From DATNBT01 sp964579765 (GTDB lineage: Bacteria > Acidobacteriota > Vicinamibacteria > Vicinamibacterales > CAVVIG01), in the NCBI GenBank assembly GCA_964579765.1, contig CAZOIK010000279.1:1-14565 (forward strand): a stretch of DNA of 14,565 nt, written 5' to 3'. This document shows, one piece after another, positions 1 through 6,047 of the stretch; positions within the stretch are counted from its first letter, which is position 1, and the number at the start of each line of letters is the position of its first letter. The notes under the pieces were generated by a model. The model had not been told where the DNA came from. It did no database searches and was given only the letters and a program-made list of their open reading frames with translations. Both the position numbers and the translations under genes were made by a program.

Positions 1-142
1 AGCCGCCCTCCTTCAGGAGCCGGCCGGCGGCGCGTGCCTCGTCGCGGCCGCGTTCGGACAAATCGACGTCGGTCCAGCCGGTGAAGCGGTTCGCTTGGTT
101 CCACGTGCTTTCGCCGTGGCGGAGCAGGACGAGTGTGATCAT
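1..142 (-). CDS. gpmA: 2,3-bisphosphoglycerate-dependent phosphoglycerate mutase, N-terminal part (runs off the window)
   Basis: This enzyme interconverts 3-phosphoglycerate and 2-phosphoglycerate in cytoplasmic glycolysis and gluconeogenesis. Only the first 47 codons are present. They read MITLVLLRHGESTWNQ, then the NRFTGWTDVDLSERG segment. The RHGES motif carries the phospho-accepting histidine (His9), and the FTGWTDVDL stretch is typical of the cofactor-dependent (dPGM) class rather than the cofactor-independent GpmI class or general histidine phosphatases. The start is the ATG at 142-140. It overlaps the enolase stop as ATGA (142-139), which fixes the start and implies translational coupling: the ribosome finishing enolase can restart here. 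It is the last visible gene of the glgC-eno-gpmA run. The C-terminal half, with the second catalytic histidine, lies outside the window, so completeness cannot be judged. Confidence 0.93.
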   Translation of the reverse strand, partial: MITLVLLRHGESTWNQANRFTGWTDVDLSERGRDEARAAGRLLKEGG

Positions 143-1434
143 CGTGACACGGCCTTGATCGCCGAACGTCCGGCGAACTGCGCGGCGCTGCCGAGCTCTT
201 CCTCGATGCGCAGCAGTTGATTGTATTTGCAGATGCGATCGGTGCGGCTCGCGGACCCGGTCTTGATCTGGCCGGCCGCGGTGCCGACGGCGAGATCGGC
301 GATCGTCGAGTCTTCGGTTTCGCCCGACCGGTGCGAGATGATGGACGCGTATTTCGCGACGCTGGCCATGCGGACGGCGTCGAGCGTTTCGGTGACCGTC
401 CCGATCTGGTTCAGCTTGACGAGCAGCGCGTTGGCGATGCCGTCGGCGATGCCGCGCTTGAGAATGGCCGGGTTCGTCACGAAGACGTCGTCGCCCACGA
501 GCTGCACCTTCGAGCCGAGCGCGGCCGTGAGGGACTTCCAGCCGTCCCAATCGCCTTCGGCGAGGCCGTCCTCGATCGAGGCGATCGGATACTGCCGCAG
601 CCAGTCTTCGTAGAGCTGGATCATCTGGTCCGACGTGCGGTCCGGCTCGCCCGACTTCTTGAACGTATATCGTCCGCCGCCCGCCCACAGCTCGCTCGAC
701 GCCACGTCGAGGGCGATGTAGACGTCCTCGCCCGCACGCCGGCCGGCCTTGCTGACCGCCTCGAGCACCACTTCGATGGCCTCGCGATTGGACTTCAGGT
801 TCGGCGCAAAGCCGCCTTCGTCGCCGACGCCCGTCGTCTGGCCGCGCGCCTTCAGGATGCCGCGCAGCGCATGGAAGATCTCGGCGCCGGCGCGGAGCGC
901 CTCGGCGAACGAGGGGGCGCCGACCGGCATCACCAGGAACTCCTGGAAGTCCACGCTCGTGTCCGCGTGCGCGCCGCCGTTGAGGATGTTCATCATCGGC
1001 ACGGGCAGCGTGAAGCGGTCGTTCCCGTACAGCGCGCCGAAGTGGCGATAGAGCGGCACCTTCTTCGCCGCGGCCTCGGCGCGCGCGGCCGCCATCGAGA
1101 CGCCGAGCAGGGCGTTCGCGCCGAGCGCGCTCTTGGTCGGCGTGGCGTCGAGCGCGATCATCGCCTCGTCGAGCCCGCGCTGATCGAGCTCGCGATTGAC
1201 GATCGCCTTCGCGATCGCCTGGTTGACGTGGGCCACCGCCTTGCGGACGCCCTTGCCGCCGTAGCGCGATGTGTCGCCGTCGCGGAGCTCGAGCGCTTCG
1301 CGCTCGCCGGTCGAGGCGCCCGAGGGCACGGCCGCGCGTCCGAACGCGCCGCCCTTGAGCGTGACGTCCACTTCGATCGTGGGGTTGCCGCGCGAGTCGA
1401 GGATCTCGCGTGCGTGCACGGTGCTGATGTTCAC
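139..1434 (-). CDS. eno: Enolase (phosphopyruvate hydratase)
   Basis: Enolase dehydrates 2-phosphoglycerate to phosphoenolpyruvate in the cytoplasm, with Mg2+ as cofactor. The protein is 431 residues, the normal bacterial length, and appears full and intact. Visible family landmarks: substrate loop SGASTGE (38-44); NGGAHAD with His156; GDEGGFAP (204-211) with the general acid Glu206; metal ligands Asp243 (ALDVA), Glu288 (SIEDG) and Asp315 (VGDD); the signature LLVKLNQIGTVTET (337-350) with the catalytic base Lys340; SHRSGETED (367-375); and Lys391. The start is GTG at 1434-1432, preceded by AAAGGA eight bases upstream; this matches the usual N-terminus beginning just before the HAREILDSRGNPT box. 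The stop overlaps gpmA. glgC ends 57 bp upstream on the same strand, so the three genes probably form one transcript. Confidence 0.98.
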   Translation of the reverse strand: MNISTVHAREILDSRGNPTIEVDVTLKGGAFGRAAVPSGASTGEREALELRDGDTSRYGGKGVRKAVAHVNQAIAKAIVNRELDQRGLDEAMIALDATPTKSALGANALLGVSMAAARAEAAAKKVPLYRHFGALYGNDRFTLPVPMMNILNGGAHADTSVDFQEFLVMPVGAPSFAEALRAGAEIFHALRGILKARGQTTGVGDEGGFAPNLKSNREAIEVVLEAVSKAGRRAGEDVYIALDVASSELWAGGGRYTFKKSGEPDRTSDQMIQLYEDWLRQYPIASIEDGLAEGDWDGWKSLTAALGSKVQLVGDDVFVTNPAILKRGIADGIANALLVKLNQIGTVTETLDAVRMASVAKYASIISHRSGETEDSTIADLAVGTAAGQIKTGSASRTDRICKYNQLLRIEEELGSAAQFAGRSAIKAVSR

Positions 1435-1448
1435 GAGTCTTGTCCTTT
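1435..1448 (-). promoter_or_regulatory. Shine-Dalgarno supporting the GTG start of eno
   Basis: On the minus strand AAAGGA (1448-1443) lies eight bases before the GTG at 1434. It supports independent initiation of enolase at a GTG codon rather than at an upstream in-frame codon in the 57-bp glgC-eno gap. Confidence 0.6.
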
Positions 1449-1491
1449 GCTGTTGTGTTCGCCTCGAGGGCGGACGCGACGGGCAGCTGCG

Positions 1492-2778
1492 TCAGGCTCC
1501 TCCGCGGCGGTCGGCCTCGGCTTCGAACCGCAGCGCGTCCTCGCCGAGCGGCCCGATCAGCGGCTCGTCGTCGGTCGTGACGACGACGATGCCCGTGTCG
1601 GTGACGGTGTGCCGCCGGCGATCCTCGTCGAGGTCGTAGCCGATGAGCGCGCCGCGCGGGATGAGCACGTCGCGGTCGATGATCGCGCGCCGGATGCGCG
1701 CGTGCCGGCCGACGCGGACGCCCGGCATCAAAATGCACTGCTCGATGTGCGAGAAGCTGTGGACGCGCACGTTCGGGCAGAGCACGCTCCCGTAGATGCT
1801 GCTGCCCGACACGATGCAGCCGGGCGAGATGACCGAGTCGAGCGCCTGCCCGCAGCGGCTGCCCGCTTCGGCGAACACGAACTTCGCCGGCGGCGCCTGC
1901 GGCTGGTGCGTGCGCAGCGGCCATTCCGGGTCGTAGAGGTTGAACTCCGGGTTCACCTGGCAGAGATCCATGTTGGCTTCGAAGTAGGCGTCGAGCGTGC
2001 CGATGTCGCGCCAGTACTTGGACGCCTTCTTGTTCTCGTCGTAAAAGCGGTACGCATACACCGGCGCGCGGTGAATCAGCGGCGGGATGATGTCTTTCCC
2101 GAAGTCGTGGTTGGTCGGCTTGCTCGCGTCGGCCTCAAGCTCGCGGACCAGCAGGTCGGTGTCGAAGATGTAGACGCCCATCGAGGCGAGCGCGAAGCCG
2201 GGCGATCCGGGAATCTCGGGCGGATTGGCCGGCTTCTCGAGGAAGCCCGTGATACGTTCCTGCTCGTCGATGGCGACGATCCCGAAGCGCCTGCCTTCGG
2301 CAACCGGCACCTCGATCGCGGCGAGCGTGGCCCCCGCGCCGCGCTCCTGGTGGAAGCGGAGCATGCGCGAGTAGTCCATCTTGTAGACGTGGTCGCCCGA
2401 CAGCACGATGAGGTACCGCGGGTTCTCGTTCATGATCGAATAGAGGTTCTGGTAGACCGCGTCGGCCGTGCCCTGGTACCAGTGCTCGCTCACGCGCTTC
2501 TGCGGCGGCAGGATTTCCACGAACTCGCCCAGCTCTTCCGAGACGATGTTCCAGCCCATGCGGATGTGCCGGTTGAGCGAGAGCGACTTGTACTGCGTGG
2601 CGATGAAGATGCGCCGCAGGCCGGAGTTGATGCAGTTGCTGAGCGCGAAGTCGATGATGCGATAGGGGCCGCCGAAGAACACGGCGGGCTTGGCGCGGTC
2701 TTTCGTCAGCGGGTAGAGCCGTTCGCCCGCTCCACCCGCGAGCACGATGACGAGCGCGTCGTCCACCAGCGCGGCCAT
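1492..2778 (-). CDS. glgC: Glucose-1-phosphate adenylyltransferase (ADP-glucose pyrophosphorylase)
   Basis: GlgC makes ADP-glucose from ATP and glucose-1-phosphate, the committed step of bacterial glycogen synthesis. The protein has 428 residues, a normal length. The N-terminal nucleotidyltransferase domain has the GGAGERLYPLT nucleotide loop (15-25), RAKPAVFFGG (28-37), IIDFALSNCINSG (41-53), WYQGTADAVYQN (100-111), SGDHVYKMDY (127-136) with the metal-binding Asp129, and GFLEKPANPP (178-187) with the glucose-1-phosphate-binding Lys182. The C-terminal part (about 315-380) has the short hexapeptide-like repeats of a left-handed beta-helix. At the position of E. coli Lys39, tied to fructose-1,6-bisphosphate activation, this protein has Asp27 in LTKDRAKP, so its allosteric control may differ; that is inferred from a by-eye alignment. 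No Shine-Dalgarno is seen before the ATG, and the transcript may be leaderless. The gene is first in a probable operon with eno and gpmA. Confidence 0.97.
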   Translation of the reverse strand: MAALVDDALVIVLAGGAGERLYPLTKDRAKPAVFFGGPYRIIDFALSNCINSGLRRIFIATQYKSLSLNRHIRMGWNIVSEELGEFVEILPPQKRVSEHWYQGTADAVYQNLYSIMNENPRYLIVLSGDHVYKMDYSRMLRFHQERGAGATLAAIEVPVAEGRRFGIVAIDEQERITGFLEKPANPPEIPGSPGFALASMGVYIFDTDLLVRELEADASKPTNHDFGKDIIPPLIHRAPVYAYRFYDENKKASKYWRDIGTLDAYFEANMDLCQVNPEFNLYDPEWPLRTHQPQAPPAKFVFAEAGSRCGQALDSVISPGCIVSGSSIYGSVLCPNVRVHSFSHIEQCILMPGVRVGRHARIRRAIIDRDVLIPRGALIGYDLDEDRRRHTVTDTGIVVVTTDDEPLIGPLGEDALRFEAEADRRGGA

Positions 2779-2785
2779 GCCGACG

Positions 2786-2815
2786 ATTATGTGAACAGAT
2801 GCGACGCTACTGCAA
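2786..2815 (-). promoter_or_regulatory. Candidate sigma-70-like promoter for glgC, possibly leaderless
   Basis: On the minus strand TTGCAG (2815-2810) and CATAAT (2791-2786) are separated by 18 bases. Only seven bases lie between the -10 element and the ATG, so a normal +1 would fall at or beside the A of the start codon. No SD is present in that gap, which is consistent with a leaderless mRNA. The -10 matches the consensus at 5 of 6 bases but the -35 only at TTG. Confidence 0.4.
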
Positions 2816-2867
2816 TGGGGGGCGCGCCGGGCCGCCGAGCGGGCTGAAGTACTGCCGCTAGAATGGT

Positions 2868-2896
2868 TTGACTTGGTTTCACCCCGCGCCTATTAT
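2868..2896 (+). promoter_or_regulatory. Strong sigma-70-type promoter for the secreted protein / barrel pair
   Basis: TTGACT (2868-2873) and TATTAT (2891-2896) are separated by exactly 17 bases, each 5 of 6 matches to consensus. The predicted start of transcription is near 2903, giving a leader of about 38 nt before the ATG at 2941, with GGAG at 2927-2930. This is the best promoter match seen in the window. It is divergent from the glgC promoter. Confidence 0.7.
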
Positions 2897-2900
2897 GAAC

Positions 2901-2914
2901 CGTTCGTCTGAACG
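2901..2914. repeat. Small inverted repeat at the predicted transcription start
   Basis: CGTTC (2901-2905) and GAACG (2910-2914) form a perfect inverted repeat around a 4-base centre, four bases downstream of the -10 element. It could be a repressor operator or a small 5' hairpin in the leader. It is short enough to be chance, and no regulator gene lies beside it. Confidence 0.3.
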
Positions 2915-2940
2915 ACAGATCATTCTGGAGATGCGTCCTT

Positions 2941-3993
2941 ATGGTGGTTAACCGGCGTGGACTGGCGCTGTCGGTGGCAGCGGTCCTGGTCCTTTCGGCG
3001 GCGCTCGGCGCGCAGAAAAACGACAAGAAGCAGAGCGACGCCCAGAAGAAAGAGACACTCGAAGTCATCAAGATCGCGGATGCCGCCATGGCGGGGCAGC
3101 CGATGACGGACGACCTTGGCCTGACGTGGGTCCACCAGGACTACCTGAAGGCGACCAACAGCAAGGAATACATTCCGTTTACCCTGACGTTCGACACGTC
3201 GAAGGTCACGCCGGGCGCGACGTTTGCGCTCTACTGGCGCGTCGTGGCGAAGGACGGCGGCGCGACGGCGACGCTGACGCTGCCCGGCAAGAAGGACGAC
3301 AAGAAAGACAAGAACAAGCCGGCCGGCAAGTACGCGTACGAGGACATCAATTTTATCCCCGCGACCGCCGGCATGGGCCGCTTGAGCCGCTCGTTCACCG
3401 TGCCCGCGGGTACGTACGACGTCTACGTCGTCATGAAAGAGCCGACGGCCTCGCAGAAGAACGCGCCCGCGCCCAAGGTCGCCACGATCAAGCAGACGGT
3501 GACGGTGCCGGATTTCTGGGCGCCGGATCTGACGACGAGCTCGGTCATCGTGGCGTCGAAGATCGAGCCGCTCAACGCGCCGCTGTCGCCGGCGGAGCAG
3601 GTGGAGCGTCCGTATGCGCTCGGCGCGATGGAGATCGTGCCGGCGCTCGACACGAAGTTCACGACGAAGGGCGAGCTGTCGGTCTTCATGCTGATCTACA
3701 ACCCGCAGACCGACGAGATGCACAAGCCCGACGTGACGGTCGAGTACAACTTCTATCAGAAGCCGGCGGGCGCGGCCGAGAAGTTCTTCAACAAGACCTC
3801 GCCGCAGGAGCTCAACGCGAAGACGTTGCCGCCGGCGTTCGACATGTCCCTCGGGCACCAGTTGCAGACGGGACAGGCCGTGCCGTTGACCTCGTTCCCG
3901 CCGGGGGACTACCGGCTGGAGATCAAGGTCACCGACAAGCTCGCGATGAAAACGATCTCGCGCGACGTCAACTTCACCGTTACCGCCAGCTAG
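2941..3993 (+). CDS. Secreted protein of unknown function with a lysine-rich segment
   Basis: Not assigned to a named function. The 350-residue product starts with a Sec signal peptide: NRR, a hydrophobic core at about 7-22, and probable cleavage after ALGA (24). A charged Lys/Asp/Gln stretch follows at 25-40, then a mostly beta-rich body. A second Lys/Asp-rich stretch (about 117-130) interrupts one beta region (TLTLPG before, YAYEDINF after) and looks like an exposed loop. The C-terminal segment, FPPGDYRLEIKVTD to RDVNFTV (about 319-347), resembles the small beta-sandwich ending of secreted acidobacterial proteins associated with GWxTD or VWFA-related families; that resemblance is from memory. 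There are no cysteines and no lipobox. The ATG is 10 bases after GGAG and 38 bases after the predicted +1. The barrel gene follows after 33 bp, so both are probably co-transcribed and act in the envelope. Confidence 0.85.
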   Translation: MVVNRRGLALSVAAVLVLSAALGAQKNDKKQSDAQKKETLEVIKIADAAMAGQPMTDDLGLTWVHQDYLKATNSKEYIPFTLTFDTSKVTPGATFALYWRVVAKDGGATATLTLPGKKDDKKDKNKPAGKYAYEDINFIPATAGMGRLSRSFTVPAGTYDVYVVMKEPTASQKNAPAPKVATIKQTVTVPDFWAPDLTTSSVIVASKIEPLNAPLSPAEQVERPYALGAMEIVPALDTKFTTKGELSVFMLIYNPQTDEMHKPDVTVEYNFYQKPAGAAEKFFNKTSPQELNAKTLPPAFDMSLGHQLQTGQAVPLTSFPPGDYRLEIKVTDKLAMKTISRDVNFTVTAS

Positions 3994-4006
3994 GCGGGGT
4001 ACCGCC
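3993..4006 (+). repeat. Upstream half of a possible mutually exclusive hairpin pair
   Basis: GGCGG (3993-3997) can pair with CCGCC (4002-4006) around a GGTA loop. The first base is the last base of the upstream TAG stop, so a terminating ribosome would cover it. It shares bases 4005-4006 with the hairpin at 4005-4021, so the two cannot form fully at the same time. Confidence 0.35.
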
Positions 4007-4023
4007 TCGGGCGGGCCGAGGGA
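4005..4023 (+). promoter_or_regulatory. Hairpin that buries the Shine-Dalgarno of the barrel gene
   Basis: CCTCGG (4005-4010) pairs perfectly with CCGAGG (4016-4021) around a five-base GCGGG loop. The SD GAGGGA (4018-4023) begins inside the 3' arm, and the ATG is at 4027. If formed in mRNA, the six-pair, mostly G-C stem would hide the SD unless ribosomes finishing the upstream gene (stop at 3991-3993) melted it. That would couple the two translations. Pairing is seen directly; the role is inferred. Confidence 0.45.
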
Positions 4024-4026
4024 CGC

Positions 4027-5916
4027 ATGAGAAAGCCACGACTGATCGCGGCGGCGGCCGGCGTGTTAGTGGTGTTCTGCGTCCCGGGCATCTCAGTCGC
4101 GCAGCCCTCGGGTGCGCCAGCCGCACATGTCGCGCCGCTCGGCACGGGCTCGATTCAAGGTGTGGTCCGGGATGAAACCGGCGCGCCCGTCTCCGGCGCT
4201 GTGGTCTCGGCGCTCGGCTCGATGTCCGCGTTTGCCATCACCGACCGCGCGGGACGGTTCGAGATTCGGTCGCTGACGCCCGGACCGTACCTCGTCCGCG
4301 CGCATCTCTCCGGCTTTGCTGCGCCACGCGGCGAAATCGTGCGCGTGCTGTCGAGCGCGCGCGCCTCGTCGTCCATTGCCCTCACGCACGCGACCGCCGC
4401 GAGCGCCGCGCCCCCGCTGGTGCCAGCCGCGCTCGGCCCGGTGCCCGCGGACACGTCCACGAAGCCCGACGATGCCGGTCATGCGCAGCAGAGCGGGGCG
4501 ACCAGCGATGCGGGCGAGCTGGCGTGGCGTCTCGCCCACGCGCGCCGCAGCATCCTCAAGGACGTTGACCAGGCCGTCCTCACGGCCGACTCTGGTGCGC
4601 CGGGCGCCGGCGGCACGCGCGCGTTCGGCCGCGCGGTCGAGTCGTCTGCGCGGCTCGCGTCGAACTTCTTCACCGCCACGCCGTTCTCCGGGCAGTTCAA
4701 CCTGCTGACGACGAGCTCGTTCGACGCGCCGCAGGATCTGTTCGCCGCCCGCGCGGTTCTCGCGCGCAGCATCGCGAACATGGCCGTCAGCGCGCCGGCC
4801 GGCGACGCCGACTGGACGATCCGCGGCGCCGTCACCCAGGGCGACATCGCGTCGTGGGTGCTGTCGGGCGACTACGTGACGCGCGTCGCCGATCGCCACC
4901 GCTACGACATCGGCGTGTCGTACAGCACGCAGCGGTACGACGGCGGCAACTTCGCCGCGCTCAAGGACGTCACCGACGGAAGCCGCAACGTCGGCACGCT
5001 GCACGCGTTCGACACGATTGCGCTGACGCCGGCGATCCTCGTCACCTACGGCGCGCGGTACGCCCGGTACGACTACCTCGACTCGAGCAGCCTGCTCAGC
5101 CCGCGTGCCGCCGTCACGCTGCAGCCGGCCGAGCATCTGCGCGTCAGCGCGGTCGTCTCACAGAGCGCCCTCGCCCCTGGGGCGGAAGAGTTCGTACAGC
5201 CCGAGGCGGGGCTCTGGCTGCCGCCGCAGCGCACCTTCTCGTCGCTCGACGATCGCCTGCCGCTCGTCGCCGAGCGGACGACGCACGTCGAAGCCGGCGT
5301 CGAGCGCGACCTCGCGCCCGGCGCCACCGTCAGCGTGCGCGGCTTTCACCAGCACGCCGACGACCAGCTCGTCACGCTGTTCGACGTCGAACAGCCCGGA
5401 CGTCCGTCGGCGACGCTCGGCCACTATTTCGTCGCGAACGCGGGTCCGGTTGACACGACGGGATACAGCGCTGGCGTGAAGGCGGTCATCGCCTCGCGCG
5501 TCCACGGATCCGTGGAGTACACCTATGCGCGCGCGAACTGGGGCGCCGGCAACGTCGGCTACCTGATGCTGCTGTCGCCGTCCTCGGTGCGAACGGGCGA
5601 AGAGCGCGTGCACGACGTGTCCACGTCGGTCGAGGCGGACGTGCCGGAGACGTCCACGCGGGTGTTGATGCTCTATCGCGTCAGCAACGCGTTTGCGGCG
5701 CGCGACGTCAATGCGCCGGAAGGGCTCGGCGCGCGGTTCGACGTCGAAGTGCGTCAGTCGCTGCCGTTTCTGAACTTCAGCGCGACAAAATGGGAGATGC
5801 TCGTCACTGTCTGTAATTTCTTCCACGACGCGACCGTCGATTCGTCGATCTACGACGAACTGCTCGTCGTCCACCCGCCCAAACGCGTCGTCGGCGGCTT
5901 GACCCTGCGCTTTTAG
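4027..5916 (+). CDS. Outer-membrane beta-barrel protein with N-terminal carboxypeptidase-regulatory-like domain, no recognisable plug
   Basis: The 629-residue product has a signal peptide (MRKPRL, hydrophobic 7-20, probable cleavage near SVAQ, 25-26). Residues about 40-118 form a carboxypeptidase-regulatory-like Ig fold: GSIQGVVRDETGAPVSGAVV, then DRAGRFEIRSLTPGPYLVRAHLSGF. A proline/alanine-rich linker (120-160) and a short WRLAHARRSILKD segment (167-179) follow. From about 240 to the end, alternating aromatic/polar strands suggest an outer-membrane barrel, closing with GGLTLRF and a terminal phenylalanine, the usual barrel-insertion signal. Acidobacterial TonB-dependent-like receptors with this N-terminal domain usually also have a plug and a larger barrel; this one is short and I see neither plug nor TonB box, so energised transport is doubtful. 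It could be a plug-less pore, an adhesin or a partner of the secreted protein just upstream. The ATG follows GAGGGA by three bases. Confidence 0.82.
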   Translation: MRKPRLIAAAAGVLVVFCVPGISVAQPSGAPAAHVAPLGTGSIQGVVRDETGAPVSGAVVSALGSMSAFAITDRAGRFEIRSLTPGPYLVRAHLSGFAAPRGEIVRVLSSARASSSIALTHATAASAAPPLVPAALGPVPADTSTKPDDAGHAQQSGATSDAGELAWRLAHARRSILKDVDQAVLTADSGAPGAGGTRAFGRAVESSARLASNFFTATPFSGQFNLLTTSSFDAPQDLFAARAVLARSIANMAVSAPAGDADWTIRGAVTQGDIASWVLSGDYVTRVADRHRYDIGVSYSTQRYDGGNFAALKDVTDGSRNVGTLHAFDTIALTPAILVTYGARYARYDYLDSSSLLSPRAAVTLQPAEHLRVSAVVSQSALAPGAEEFVQPEAGLWLPPQRTFSSLDDRLPLVAERTTHVEAGVERDLAPGATVSVRGFHQHADDQLVTLFDVEQPGRPSATLGHYFVANAGPVDTTGYSAGVKAVIASRVHGSVEYTYARANWGAGNVGYLMLLSPSSVRTGEERVHDVSTSVEADVPETSTRVLMLYRVSNAFAARDVNAPEGLGARFDVEVRQSLPFLNFSATKWEMLVTVCNFFHDATVDSSIYDELLVVHPPKRVVGGLTLRF

Positions 5917-6000
5917 CCGGCCGCCGCCGCCCGCTCATCGATCCATGGAATTGGATTCAGGCGTCCGTATACTCGAATCGTCTGCCGGTTTGGCGACTTA

Positions 6001-6034
6001 ACAGGTTGCAAAGGCCTGTGTTTTCAAATATTTA
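6001..6034 (+). promoter_or_regulatory. Weak candidate promoter with overlapping inverted repeat upstream of the histidine kinase
   Basis: The 131-bp gap before the kinase becomes AT-richer after about 5940. TTGCAA (6006-6011) and TATTTA (6029-6034) are 17 bases apart, a weak sigma-70-like pair that would leave a very short leader before the ATG at 6048. ACAGG (6001-6005) and CCTGT (6015-6019) form an inverted repeat with a nine-base centre covering the candidate -35, the arrangement of an operator. Both elements are short and may be chance. Confidence 0.3.
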
Positions 6035-6047
6035 AGTACCCGTAACG

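Noticed and set aside
217..2847. A very long plus-strand open frame (about 876 codons) antisense to eno and glgC
   Set aside because: Eno and GlgC on the other strand are unmistakable. The frame is a mirror of high-GC third positions; its translation is Arg/Asp/Val-rich with no recognisable domain.
5951..5973. TTGGAT and TATACT resembling a sigma-70 promoter upstream of the kinase
   Set aside because: The spacer is only 11 bases, too short for a normal promoter.
5991..6009. TGGC...TTGC resembling a sigma-54 promoter upstream of the kinase
   Set aside because: The GG and GC are 14 bases apart instead of about 10.
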